DNA of 64,000 nucleotides, from positions 76,698-140,697 of the forward strand of contig UQNA01000001.1 in NCBI GenBank assembly GCA_900542195.1. The letters are read 5' to 3'. The position numbers and the translations under genes are program-made. Below, one piece after another: positions 36,318-45,359 of this stretch (position 1 is its first letter; every line of letters begins with the position of its first letter). This DNA is from an uncultured Sutterella sp. GTDB taxonomy: Bacteria; Pseudomonadota; Gammaproteobacteria; Burkholderiales; Burkholderiaceae_F. The notes beneath the pieces were generated by a model. It was not told where the DNA came from and did not search any database. It worked only from the letters and a program-made list of their open reading frames with translations.

Positions 36318-36989
36318 TTAAGCTCCGTAAGCCTTTCTGTAGGCCTCGATGGCTTTCTCGTATTGCTTAAGTTCGGAAGCTTCTGAGTTCTTCAGATAAC
36401 TCATCAAGTCTTTCAAACTAGCAATTGAACAAACGGGAATTCCGTATTGTTCTTCTACTTCTTGGACTGCAGATTGTTTTTTAACTGTTTCTGCGTTGCC
36501 TGCGCATTCCATTCTGTCTAACGCAATGAGAACGCCGGACGGGACAGCACCGTTGGCACGGATAAGGTTAACGGACTCTCTAACGGAAGTTCCCGCAGAA
36601 ATCACGTCATCGATAATAACTACGTTACCTTGAAGAGGCGCACCGACAATAGAGCCTCCTTCACCGTGATCCTTAGCTTCCTTTCGGTTGAATGCAAACG
36701 GAAGGTCTCGGCCGAGTTCGGCCATGCGGATTGCAACGGCACAGCCCAAAGGAATGCCTTTATAAGCAGGGCCAAAAACCATATCGCACTTTACTCGGCC
36801 TGTATCGATTGCGGCGATAAGAGTCTTCGCGTAAAAATCTGACAAAGTATGAAGCATGGAGCCGGTGTTAAAAAGGCCCGCATTAAAGAAGTACGGGGAC
36901 AAACGGCCTGCTTTCGTCTTAAACTCTCCGAATCTGAGAACTTTTGAATCAATACAAAATTGGATAAAGTTTTGCTGTAGAGTGGACAT
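36318..36989 (-). CDS. pyrE: Orotate phosphoribosyltransferase
   Basis: Transfers phosphoribose from PRPP to orotate to form OMP in UMP biosynthesis. 223 residues. The PRPP-binding motif VVIIDDVISAGTSVRES is complete, and the N-terminal part FGEFKTKAGRLSPYFFNAGLF is the orotate-binding segment of the family. Monocistronic here, divergent from xth with about 60 bases between starts. Confidence 0.97.
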   Translation of the reverse strand: MSTLQQNFIQFCIDSKVLRFGEFKTKAGRLSPYFFNAGLFNTGSMLHTLSDFYAKTLIAAIDTGRVKCDMVFGPAYKGIPLGCAVAIRMAELGRDLPFAFNRKEAKDHGEGGSIVGAPLQGNVVIIDDVISAGTSVRESVNLIRANGAVPSGVLIALDRMECAGNAETVKKQSAVQEVEEQYGIPVCSIASLKDLMSYLKNSEASELKQYEKAIEAYRKAYGA

Positions 36990-37051
36990 TTCAGGTAAGT
37001 AAAAAGTTAAACGATTAATCTTACGATTTTAGAATTTTTTCCAGTGTAAAA

Positions 37052-37840
37052 GTGCTACGAGTTATCACCATCAATACAAACGGCATCAGAAGTGCCTCTC
37101 AAAAAGGTTTTTTTAATTGGATGAAAGAACAAAATCCGGATTTTGTTTGCATCCAAGAACTGAAAGCTCAAGAGTCTGATATTTCCGAAAATATTCGGAA
37201 CTGCCCGGGCTATAACTTTTATGCACACTATGCTGCCAAAAAAGGCTACTCAGGCTGTGCCGTGTACAGCAAAGAAAGAGCCGACAAGGTCCGTTTAGGA
37301 TTCGGCATTGAAGAGTTTGACAACGAAGGCCGTTACGTTGAACTCTCCTTCAAAAATTTTATTTTAATTTCCGTTTACTTCCCTTCAGGAAGTTCCTCGG
37401 ATGAACGTCAGCAAGCTAAATTCCGTTTCTTGGACGTATTCCTGCCTCACCTTCGTGAACTTAAGAAAACCGGAAAAGAGATTCTCGTTTGCGGAGACGT
37501 CAATATTGCTCACAAAGAAATCGATATCAAGAATTGGAAAGGAAATTTAAAAAATTCCGGCTTCCTTCCTGAAGAAAGAGCTTGGATGACTAACCTCTTT
37601 GATAACGAAGGATGGTTCGACATCTTCAGAAAACTGGATAAACGTCCGGAGCAGTACACCTGGTGGAGCAACCGAGGCCAAGCCAGAGCTAAGAACGTTG
37701 GCTGGCGCATTGACTATCAGATTGGTACTCCCCTCATCTGCGATGCGGCTGCAAACGCATCGATTTATAAGGAAGAAAGATTCTCGGATCACGCTCCGCT
37801 CATCATCGACTATTTGTTTTCTCCTGAACATGAAAGCTGA
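37052..37840 (+). CDS. xth: Exodeoxyribonuclease III (AP endonuclease)
   Basis: Repairs abasic sites and removes 3' blocking groups in base-excision repair. 262 residues. Metal-binding and catalytic phrases are visible: ITINTNGIRSA, IQELKAQ (catalytic Glu), GDVNIAHKEIDIKNWK (Asp-x-Asn), and SDHAPLIIDY (Asp-His). Starts with GTG at 37052 with no strong ribosome site; no in-frame ATG exists before the conserved start. Its last 11 bases overlap rsuA. Confidence 0.95.
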   Translation: MLRVITINTNGIRSASQKGFFNWMKEQNPDFVCIQELKAQESDISENIRNCPGYNFYAHYAAKKGYSGCAVYSKERADKVRLGFGIEEFDNEGRYVELSFKNFILISVYFPSGSSSDERQQAKFRFLDVFLPHLRELKKTGKEILVCGDVNIAHKEIDIKNWKGNLKNSGFLPEERAWMTNLFDNEGWFDIFRKLDKRPEQYTWWSNRGQARAKNVGWRIDYQIGTPLICDAAANASIYKEERFSDHAPLIIDYLFSPEHES

Positions 37841-38522
37841 ACAAGTACTATTTTCTCAAGGTTTCGGCACCCGGCATGAATGTGTCGGAATCATCGCCAA
37901 CGGAAGATTTAAGGCAAACGGCGAGCTCGTTACCGATCCTTATGAAGAGATTGATACCGACAATCTCACTTTTGAGGTTGACGGCAAACCGTGGAGATTC
38001 TTTGAGAAGGCCATCATCCTTCTCAATAAGCCTCAACATTACGAATGCTCTTTGAAGCCTCTGCATCATCCGAGCGTACTTTCTCTACTTCCGCCGCCTT
38101 TGCGCGTCAGAGGCGTGCAGCCGATCGGGCGCCTGGATGAAGACACAACGGGACTTCTCCTTCTGACAGATGACGGCAAGCTCAATCATCGCCTGACTCA
38201 TCCTAAGAAAAAAGTGCCCAAAGTCTATAGAGTCACTGCAAAGCATCCGGTTACCGAGAAAATGATTCAGCAGCTTCTGGCCGGCGTAAAACTCGATGAC
38301 TCCGACGAGATTGTTAAGGCCCATGAGTGTTCTTTAATTTCAGAAAAAGTTCTGGATCTGACAATCTTTCAAGGCAAATACCATCAAGTAAAGAGAATGC
38401 TTGCCGCTGTTTCCAATCGAGTTGAAGCTTTAGAAAGAATCAAATTCGGAAAATTAAAACTTCCGAAGGATTTGCCTCTCGGAGAGTGGACTTGGGTTGA
38501 CGCTCCTTCAGAGATTTATTAG
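37830..38522 (+). CDS. rsuA: 16S rRNA pseudouridine(516) synthase RsuA
   Basis: Isomerises U516 of 16S rRNA. 230 residues. N-terminal S4 RNA-binding domain (residues about 3-58), then catalytic motif G100-R-L-D103-E-D-T-T-G with the active-site Asp103, then the KVYRVT and FQGKYHQVKRML motifs of the RsuA/RluB group. I start at the ATG at 37830 inside the end of xth, because the S4 domain begins there; the open frame extends much further upstream only as a shadow of xth. Confidence 0.93.
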   Translation: MKAEQVLFSQGFGTRHECVGIIANGRFKANGELVTDPYEEIDTDNLTFEVDGKPWRFFEKAIILLNKPQHYECSLKPLHHPSVLSLLPPPLRVRGVQPIGRLDEDTTGLLLLTDDGKLNHRLTHPKKKVPKVYRVTAKHPVTEKMIQQLLAGVKLDDSDEIVKAHECSLISEKVLDLTIFQGKYHQVKRMLAAVSNRVEALERIKFGKLKLPKDLPLGEWTWVDAPSEIY

Positions 38523-38527
38523 TTCCT

Positions 38528-39919
38528 ATGTCTGATTCTGCTTCTTGGAAATCCCTCTTTAAGATTTATCTTCAGCCTGTCTGTCTGAGGATGTTTTTGC
38601 TTGGATTTTCCGCCGGCCTTCCGCTTCTTTTGGTGTTAGGAACGCTCGGCTTTTGGCTGAGAGAAGCAGGAGTTGATTTAAAAACCATCGGCTTTATGTC
38701 TTGGCTTGGACTAGCCTATGGCTGCAAATGGCTGTGGGCCCCTCTCGTTGACAATATCAGCCTTCCCTACCTGACCGCAAAACTAGGCCAGCGCAAAGCG
38801 TGGCTTTCTTTTTCTCAGGTTCTCATCGTCATCGGACTGCTTGGAATGGCTTTCAGCAATCCGCAAACCCAACTGCTTCAATTAGGCATCTTTGCAGGGC
38901 TGACGGCCTTTGCTTCCGCTACTCAAGACATCTCATTGGATGCCTATAGAATCGAAAGTGCCGCTGAAGAATACCAGGGTGCGCTGGCAGCTTCCTATCA
39001 AACGGGCTATCGCTTGGCCATGATTTGGGCCGGTGCAGGAGCTTTTGCTATTGCTGCTTTTGCTTCAAAGGCCGAAGACGCCCTGACCTACGATCAGTTC
39101 GGCTGGACAGTAGCCTATACGGTGATGGCAGCTTCTATGGCGGTAGGCCTCTGTACAACGCTTTTATCTCCGCCTCCCAATGAGGCCGACAAAGAACATA
39201 AAGCAGAGCAACTGGCTCAAACCAAAACAGCAATCGATGCATTCTGCCTAGTACATCCTAACCTTCCGCTACCCGCCTCCAAAGTTATCGGATGGCTGAA
39301 AGTTATCTGTCTTACTCCGCTTTATGATTTCTTCATTCGCTACCGCTGGCATGCCGTTGCAATTCTTCTGCTGATTGCAACATACCGCATCAGCGATGTT
39401 GTGATGGGAGTCATGAGCAATCCCTTTTATCGGGACTTAGGATATTCAAAGGAAGAAGTTGCCGCTATTTCTAAGATCTTCGGCGTCATCATGACTTTGG
39501 CGGGGGCTTTCTTAGGAGGCGCCGTCATCCTTAAGATTGGTGTTCTTAAAACTTTGTTCTTAGGTGCAGTTCTATCTGCAGGAACAAATCTTTTGTTCTC
39601 TTGGCTAGCCACCGTCGGCCATGACGTAACCTTCCTGATTTTTACCATCAGTGCCGACAACCTTGCAGGAGGATTGGCCAGTGCCGCGTTTGTAGCTTAT
39701 CTCTCCGGACTTACGAACGTCGCCTATTCAGCGACTCAGTATGCGCTGTTCTCCTCAATCATGCTTATCCTGCCGAAATTCCTGGCAGGATTCTCGGGAG
39801 TAATCGTGGAAGCCGTCGGCTACAGCAATTTCTTTATCGGTACTGCGCTGCTCGGCCTCCCCGTCCTGGTTTTAATTCCTCTTATTGCTTATTTGCAAAA
39901 GAAAAATCCGCCGAATTAA
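38528..39919 (+). CDS. ampG: AmpG-family MFS permease (muropeptide uptake)
   Basis: Inner-membrane permease importing GlcNAc-anhydroMurNAc peptides for cell-wall recycling. 463 residues, about 12-14 helices. The N-terminal block GFSAGLPLLLVLGTLGFWLREAGVDLKTIGF is characteristic of AmpG, as is the KWLWAPLVD segment that follows. It starts 5 bases after rsuA, so co-transcribed with xth and rsuA. Overlaps the stop of the convergent UPF0149 gene by four bases. Confidence 0.9.
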   Translation: MSDSASWKSLFKIYLQPVCLRMFLLGFSAGLPLLLVLGTLGFWLREAGVDLKTIGFMSWLGLAYGCKWLWAPLVDNISLPYLTAKLGQRKAWLSFSQVLIVIGLLGMAFSNPQTQLLQLGIFAGLTAFASATQDISLDAYRIESAAEEYQGALAASYQTGYRLAMIWAGAGAFAIAAFASKAEDALTYDQFGWTVAYTVMAASMAVGLCTTLLSPPPNEADKEHKAEQLAQTKTAIDAFCLVHPNLPLPASKVIGWLKVICLTPLYDFFIRYRWHAVAILLLIATYRISDVVMGVMSNPFYRDLGYSKEEVAAISKIFGVIMTLAGAFLGGAVILKIGVLKTLFLGAVLSAGTNLLFSWLATVGHDVTFLIFTISADNLAGGLASAAFVAYLSGLTNVAYSATQYALFSSIMLILPKFLAGFSGVIVEAVGYSNFFIGTALLGLPVLVLIPLIAYLQKKNPPN

Positions 39920-40584
39920 CTTTCAGGTTCTTCTTCCTCGGCCAACTTCTCTTCTACATCCGGCGGAAGAGGATAACCCTTCATACCGTTTGCCATAATA
40001 GCCACGTTATTCACCACCGCTTCAAGAGCATCGTAGAAATCGTCATAGATGACAGCCGTTTCTTCGACTTCTTCTCCGGCTTCATTCTGCGGTTTGCCTA
40101 AGATCGATTCCAAATTAGACGTGCCTACAACTAAGGGATAAACGGAATCCAGATCATTGAAGTTCAAGTTATTCGGGATGTCGTAAATAGCACAGTAGAG
40201 ACCGTTAACGAAGGGGCTAAGGTAGCTGAGCTGTTCTTCCAGAGGTTCGGCAAGAAGCTCTTCAGTTTCCGGCTCAAAACGTACCGGATCAATAACCTGA
40301 GAATTCTTAAGCTGCTCGTTGATTTCTTTATATCTCTTCATCAGAAGTTTTCTAAGTTTCTTGAAATCTTCAGTCTCAGCGATTGGCTTCCCGTCTTTGG
40401 CAAAAACTGCTTCAATCCAAACACGATGTCCCGGAGCTTCCGGTAAAAGAGCCCATCCGGTTAAAAAGCCGTCCAAAAAAGAAGCATCGATGTCATGCGG
40501 TCCGACTTCCTGAGCTACTGCTTCGGTCAGGCGTTCCATCTCTTCGAACTCTTCCATCGTCAGGGCATCGTTTTTAATTGACAT
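39916..40584 (-). CDS. UPF0149 (YecA/YgfB) family protein
   Basis: 222 residues. The block DASFLDGFLTGWALLPEAPGHRVW (residues about 34-57) is the hallmark of the YgfB/YecA family. Unlike many YecA proteins it lacks a C-terminal SEC-C zinc motif and ends in an acidic tail (EEKLAEEEEPES). Function of the family is poorly known. Starts inside the end of ptsI (11-bp overlap) with a good GAGGA site, so it is likely the last gene of the PTS operon. Confidence 0.88.
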   Translation of the reverse strand: MSIKNDALTMEEFEEMERLTEAVAQEVGPHDIDASFLDGFLTGWALLPEAPGHRVWIEAVFAKDGKPIAETEDFKKLRKLLMKRYKEINEQLKNSQVIDPVRFEPETEELLAEPLEEQLSYLSPFVNGLYCAIYDIPNNLNFNDLDSVYPLVVGTSNLESILGKPQNEAGEEVEETAVIYDDFYDALEAVVNNVAIMANGMKGYPLPPDVEEKLAEEEEPES

Positions 40585-42391
40585 TTTTATCCTCGTGTTT
40601 AGTCATGAAATTATTTATTGCTGTCCTTACTTCAGCAGAAGTATTTTTTCTCAGCAGATTCTTAGCAAACTTTTGGCACTCTTCCAGTGTCAATTTCCTA
40701 ATCTGTTTTTTGACGGAAGGAATCTGCATTGCCGCCATCGAAAGTTCTTCGAATCCCAAACCGACAAAGAACGGCGCTAAATTTTTCTTTCCGCCCATTT
40801 CGCCGCATACTGAAAGCGGTTTATTAAGCTTCTGAGCCGCCTTTGCAGTATTAGCAATCAAATGGAGGACTGCCGGGTGGTATTCGCTGTAAATAGGAGC
40901 AACGGATGGATTTCCGCGGTCTACGGCCAACGTATATTGGACCAGGTCATTGGTTCCCAATGATGCAAAATCTACCTCTCGAAGGAAAGGCTCAGGGCGA
41001 ATAGCAACGGCCGGAACTTCTACCATAATTCCAACCGGAACTTCAGGATTGAAGAGCTTACCTTCTGCAGCAAGCTGTGCCTTTGCCGTCTCGATATATC
41101 TTTTTGCCTCAATGATTTCTTCTATGGAAGTTACCATCGGAAGCAGAATCTTGACGTTTTCTTTATATGCTGCACGTAGAATGGCTCTTATCTGAGTTAA
41201 GAAAAGGGACGGATTAGCCAAGGTAAAACGAATGGCCCTCAAACCCAAAGCCGGATTTTCTTCCTCTTCATTTAGAGCAGTCTGAGGAAGGTTGGCCGCC
41301 TTCGCCTCGTGGGTCAGAAGTTTGTCTCCTCCAACATCCAAGGTTCTAATAGTGACGGGCCTGCCGCCCATCGACTCGATAAGTTCTTTGTAGCTTTCGT
41401 ACTGCTCTTCCTCGTCAGGAAGGCGGTTTCTTCCCATGAACAAATATTCACTGCGGAAGAGCCCCACGCCCTGAGCGCCCTGATGCAAGACTTCATCTAG
41501 TCCCGCCACCATGGCGATGTTGGCCAAAAGCTTAACTTTATGCTTTTGGTCCTTTGTTTCTGCGACACGTCTGCGGGCACGGTAGAACTCGGAGTAAAGC
41601 TCTTCCTGCTCTTGGACTTGAGCTGTAATTTCCAGAATCTCTTCCGGCGAGGGATTACAGATAATTTCTCCGGTATTAGAGTTTACGAAGAGCTGATCCC
41701 CGTCTTGAATCTGGCTTCTAGCTCCTGCAACCCCAACAACTGCCGGTATAAACAATGTCTGCGACAGAACTGCAGTGTGAGATGTCGGTCCGCCTTTCTC
41801 CGTGATAATGCCTACAAGGTCAAGGTCTTCATATTCTGTCAGCCAAATCACGTCCGCCAAAGATAGGTCGTTCGTAACAAGGATGACTTCTTCTAAGGCT
41901 GTTCTAACTTCAGCCTGGAGACGTCTGCCCTTCCCGAGAAGCTCTTCCTGCAGGCGATTGACGGCATGTTCAATATCATCACCGCGTTCTGCCAAGTAAG
42001 AGTCGGTCATATTTTCGAAAACCGCTTTTACCTCTTCCAAGTGCTGTGCCAGCGCCCATTCCACATTGATCAAGCGCTCGGCAATAATATGATCAACCTC
42101 TTCTTTCATGGTTTGATCATTGATGAGCATCTTGAACATTTCCAAGAAGGACTTCAGCTCTTTCGGGGCTCTCTTCGGGGTTCTGGAGAGCATGCGGTTA
42201 ATTTCTTTATTAACGGAAGCAATTGCCTTAACCAATCTTTCTTTTTCTGATTCTATTTGGTCAGGAGCGATGGAATACTGAGGAAGCTGTAAAGGGGCCA
42301 TCGCCATTACGCGCGCTCTGCCGAAACCGAGTCCGCTCGATACGCCTATTCCGCTAAGTTCCTTTCTGCCTGTTGCGCTGCTTTCCGTCAT
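40574..42391 (-). CDS. ptsI: Phosphoenolpyruvate-protein phosphotransferase (PTS enzyme I)
   Basis: Autophosphorylates from PEP and passes the phosphate to HPr. 605 residues, somewhat longer than E. coli EI (575). The phospho-histidine is H205 in GGPTSHTAVLSQ. The PEP-binding barrel has GLFRSEYLFM, LDVGGDK, PAVAIRPE and FASLGTNDLVQYT; the C-terminal CGEMGG is present. ATG 3 bases after ptsH. No N-terminal GAF domain, so not PtsP. Confidence 0.96.
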   Translation of the reverse strand: MTESSATGRKELSGIGVSSGLGFGRARVMAMAPLQLPQYSIAPDQIESEKERLVKAIASVNKEINRMLSRTPKRAPKELKSFLEMFKMLINDQTMKEEVDHIIAERLINVEWALAQHLEEVKAVFENMTDSYLAERGDDIEHAVNRLQEELLGKGRRLQAEVRTALEEVILVTNDLSLADVIWLTEYEDLDLVGIITEKGGPTSHTAVLSQTLFIPAVVGVAGARSQIQDGDQLFVNSNTGEIICNPSPEEILEITAQVQEQEELYSEFYRARRRVAETKDQKHKVKLLANIAMVAGLDEVLHQGAQGVGLFRSEYLFMGRNRLPDEEEQYESYKELIESMGGRPVTIRTLDVGGDKLLTHEAKAANLPQTALNEEEENPALGLRAIRFTLANPSLFLTQIRAILRAAYKENVKILLPMVTSIEEIIEAKRYIETAKAQLAAEGKLFNPEVPVGIMVEVPAVAIRPEPFLREVDFASLGTNDLVQYTLAVDRGNPSVAPIYSEYHPAVLHLIANTAKAAQKLNKPLSVCGEMGGKKNLAPFFVGLGFEELSMAAMQIPSVKKQIRKLTLEECQKFAKNLLRKNTSAEVRTAINNFMTKHEDKNVN

Positions 42392-42394
42392 GGC

Positions 42395-42664
42395 TTACTG
42401 AGCCTCACCAAACTTATCTTCAAACATCTGTTTGAGTTCCGAAAGCATCTCTTCTTCATCGGTTCCGTCTCCGATTAAAGTCAGCTCGGTTCCCTTAGAA
42501 GCGGCCATGAGCATCACTCCCATGATGGACTTACCGTTGACCTCTCTGCGGCCATTGGTGATCTTCAAAGAACTGAGAAATTCGTTAGCTTTTTGAGTTA
42601 ATTTAGTAGCCGGTCGGGCATGCAGACCAAGCTTATTCAACACGGTAACTTTAATTGTTTTCAT
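42395..42664 (-). CDS. ptsH: Phosphocarrier protein HPr
   Basis: Small PTS carrier, 89 residues. Phosphorylation site H15 (LGLHARPA) and S46 (GKSIMGVM), the residue targeted by HPr kinase in organisms that have it. Overlaps the upstream IIA gene by 14 bases and lies 3 bases before ptsI. Confidence 0.97.
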   Translation of the reverse strand: MKTIKVTVLNKLGLHARPATKLTQKANEFLSSLKITNGRREVNGKSIMGVMLMAASKGTELTLIGDGTDEEEMLSELKQMFEDKFGEAQ

Positions 42665-43040
42665 TAGTTGTTCTCGTTGCGATTTGCGCCGCCTCAGAAG
42701 CCTTCTCCAACAATACTTCCAGAGGCTGATTTCTGTAGCAAAGGAGTTTCATCAGAAGAGGGAGGCTCAACGGAGCGATGCATTCGCAATTTTTTTCTTT
42801 TGCAAAAGCGCAAACGACATTGCCGGGTGTTGCACCAAAAACATCGACCAGCACGACTTTCTGGTCCGCATCTATCGCATTCCAAGCTTTTTCAAGCTGT
42901 TCTTGCTGCAATTGCCGATCCTCGTCGGAATCTATATCCACTGCCTCCACGGCCTCCAGTCCGGCAAAGATTTCTTCAGCAACTGAATTAAACGCCGAGG
43001 CTAAGGGCTTATGAGCCACGAGTAGAAAACCTGTCTTCAC
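42651..43040 (-). CDS. PTS IIA component, mannose (ManX-like) family
   Basis: 129 residues. Begins MKTGFLLVAHKPLASAF with the phosphorylatable H10, then VVLVDVFGATPGNVVC, the family's second signature. No IIB or IIC gene is found nearby, so this IIA-HPr-EI set looks like a regulatory phosphorelay rather than a complete sugar transporter, as known in several betaproteobacteria. First gene of the operon. Confidence 0.93.
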   Translation of the reverse strand: MKTGFLLVAHKPLASAFNSVAEEIFAGLEAVEAVDIDSDEDRQLQQEQLEKAWNAIDADQKVVLVDVFGATPGNVVCAFAKEKNCECIAPLSLPLLMKLLCYRNQPLEVLLEKASEAAQIATRTTNENN

Positions 43041-43388
43041 AAAGAATACTCCTCCAGAATCCCACTAATTTTAGCCAAAGTTTCTAAGCCTGGAGTGCTA
43101 TATAACCGAAAAAGAACAATCTTGAGTACCTTCAACTATGCTGTGTTCAAGAAATTCTCTGTGCGTTTTTCCTTCTCTGTACAGGCATAAGGCCAGAGGC
43201 ATTATGAAGATAAAGACTTGAGCCAAAGAAAATCTCTTCACTGCCGTAAAGGAGAAGCTTCCAATAACCGTTTTTTTGTCTTGTTATTTTCTGTGAACGG
43301 CTACAAAATTACATCTCTGTTTTCTTTTCTCGATTGCACAAAGAGGCGCATCCGGCCCACGCACATAGAAAATACAAAGAGTTCAAAT
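43041..43388. other. Divergent intergenic region (PTS operon / WYL regulator)
   Basis: About 350 bases. The WYL reading frame is open back to 43218, but the upstream part lacks a ribosome site and domain content. Presumably carries both promoters; none assigned. Confidence 0.4.
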
Positions 43389-44366
43389 ATGGATAAAAAA
43401 CCCAATAAGTTGGAAGAAGCCCAAATAGTTCTTGAAATTTTAAACCGGATTCCTTACAGGCCGAATAAAACCAGTGCTGAAGATATCATCGAATCATTAG
43501 AAGCGGCTAGTATCCATCTGTCCAAGAGGTCTGTACAAAGATATCTGAAAAGAATATCAGAGTCAGATTCTTTCGGAGTTGAACGTGATTCACGCGACAG
43601 AAAATTCGGCTACAGTCGAAACCGTTCGGAAAATAAATGGGAAACCTTAGAACTAAAACCTAATGAGTGTCTTCTTTTGAAGTTAGCTCAGGAATATATC
43701 AAAAATCAAGTTCCAGGCTCTATCCTTAAGTCTCTTGACTTCCTATTTGCCAAAGCCGATAAGGTTTTAAATGAAAAACACTCCAACCGGAAAGAAAAAG
43801 AATGGCTGCAAAAGGTAGCCCTTGTCTCCCCGGCCCTTCCCCAACTTCCTGCCAAAATTCTGCCGAGGATTTTTGATGAGGTTTCTAACGCATTATTCGA
43901 AGAGAAAAAACTTCGAATTAGCTATAAGAATATGCATGGAGTTTGCAGAACAGGAATTATCAATCCTTTAGGGCTCGTACAGCAACAATCTCGCCTTTAT
44001 TTGGTGTGCACCTATGAAAACGATGACAAAATTTTTCATTTAGCGCTTCATCGAATCAAAAGCGCCAAGATGACAGATTTCTCAAGAGAAGTGCCGAAAG
44101 ACTTCCGCCTCTCCGAATACCTTAACTCTCGGCATTTCAACTACAGTGACGGCGAAAAAGTACGTTGGGTACTGGAATTTACAGGAGAAGATTCGGCACG
44201 AAATTTTGAAGAAACTCCCTTTGCCAAGGATCAGGTATTGAAAAAGTTAGATAACGGCAAGTACCGGCTCGAAGTCGTCCTTCAAGACTCACGTTTACTT
44301 GATGGCTGGATTGCTACCTATGGAGACCTCTATCACATCACAAAAGAAAGAAGGTATCCTCTCTGA
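43389..44366 (+). CDS. WYL-domain transcriptional regulator
   Basis: 325 residues from the ATG at 43389 (MDKKPNKLEEAQ), where a winged-helix domain begins; the longer frame has an unlikely N-terminus. HTH segment about residues 10-65 (AEDIIESLEAASIHLSKRSVQRYLKRI), then the WYL ligand-binding domain (RTGIINPLGLVQQQSRLYLVCTYEN) and the WCX-like C-terminal domain (VRWVLEFTGE...). WYL regulators often respond to nucleic acid or nucleotide ligands and are common near defence genes; no defence genes are recognised beside it. Confidence 0.88.
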   Translation: MDKKPNKLEEAQIVLEILNRIPYRPNKTSAEDIIESLEAASIHLSKRSVQRYLKRISESDSFGVERDSRDRKFGYSRNRSENKWETLELKPNECLLLKLAQEYIKNQVPGSILKSLDFLFAKADKVLNEKHSNRKEKEWLQKVALVSPALPQLPAKILPRIFDEVSNALFEEKKLRISYKNMHGVCRTGIINPLGLVQQQSRLYLVCTYENDDKIFHLALHRIKSAKMTDFSREVPKDFRLSEYLNSRHFNYSDGEKVRWVLEFTGEDSARNFEETPFAKDQVLKKLDNGKYRLEVVLQDSRLLDGWIATYGDLYHITKERRYPL

Positions 44367-44514
44367 CGAGAGCTGGAGGAGGTTGCTTTTTCCTCCTCTC
44401 TTCCCACTTTTCGGAGTAGCTTGGCTTTTAACGCGCTTCTATCGGGTGCTTACCTTACACACTACTCTATTTATTGGATTACATCGCACAAAGTCAATTT
44501 AATCAGCGGATTAA

Positions 44515-45303
44515 TCAGGAGGAACAAGATTTTTCTTCCCGACATGAAGCGCTTTTTTTAATTGTTAATGTCAATGCCTCCAACAATGCTGGAAGCGCCT
44601 CAGTACTCTTTTTCGAAATATGGAAATGAAAATATGAAGAATTCTCTATATGGCCTGCCTCCGCAAGATTGATGTTGATCTTTATTGCGTTCTTACATAG
44701 CCGAGAAAATGATGCCGCGGGATAAACCTCTCCGGAAGTTCCTACAGCAACAAATACATCTGTCCTCTTCAAATAATTTGGAATCCAGTCCATGAAATAT
44801 GGTCGCTCGCCAAAAAGAACTACATCGGGCCTGACCGAGTAGCCTTTTGCTCCGCACGAAGGACAGACATTGTCTTTCCGAAATGAATTTGGACGAGGAA
44901 AGACAGCTCCACAAGCACTGCAACGTGCCTGATTCAATGATCCATGGAGATGGTAGACCTGAGGCGCCCCAGCTAACTCATTTAGCCAGTCTACATTTTG
45001 AGTTACGTGAATAAACTCACAAAAGCCAATTGTTTCCCGGGCAAACTTGGCCAATGCGTAGTGTGCTGAATTTGGCTGACAGCGGCATACAGTTTCAAAC
45101 CTTTTGTTGTAAAACTCAAAAACTTTATCTGGAGTTCTGGCCAGAGCTTCCATTGTGGCTAGCTCTCTTGCATTGTTCTTGATCCATAGGCCATTCTTAT
45201 CACGAAATGTTGCAATACCGCTTTCTGCCGACAGACCTGCGCCTGAGAGAACAAAGATGACCGGTGTGTTCCCTGTTTTTAAATTTTCAAAGTATTTTTC
45301 CAT
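44515..45303 (-). CDS. cobB: SIR2-family NAD-dependent protein deacylase
   Basis: Removes acyl groups from lysines using NAD. 262 residues from the ATG at 45303, which has AGGAG eight bases upstream; the open frame extends 42 codons further without a ribosome site. Motifs: GAGLSAESGIATFRD (NAD), TQNVDWL, catalytic H120 in YHLHGS, and zinc ligands C128, C131, C147, C150. A Y65-x-x-R68 pair in EFYNKR fits class III sirtuins that remove succinyl/malonyl groups. It lies 56 bases after the repeat protein gene on the same strand. Confidence 0.92.
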   Translation of the reverse strand: MEKYFENLKTGNTPVIFVLSGAGLSAESGIATFRDKNGLWIKNNARELATMEALARTPDKVFEFYNKRFETVCRCQPNSAHYALAKFARETIGFCEFIHVTQNVDWLNELAGAPQVYHLHGSLNQARCSACGAVFPRPNSFRKDNVCPSCGAKGYSVRPDVVLFGERPYFMDWIPNYLKRTDVFVAVGTSGEVYPAASFSRLCKNAIKININLAEAGHIENSSYFHFHISKKSTEALPALLEALTLTIKKSASCREEKSCSS

Positions 45304-45359
45304 CGTGAGTACTCCTGGGCCTGAGCCTATATTGAGGTCCCCAGACCCGTGGAAGATCT

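Noticed and set aside
40574..42391. PtsP (nitrogen PTS enzyme I)
   Set aside because: No N-terminal GAF domain, and the gene is linked to ptsH and a mannose-type IIA.
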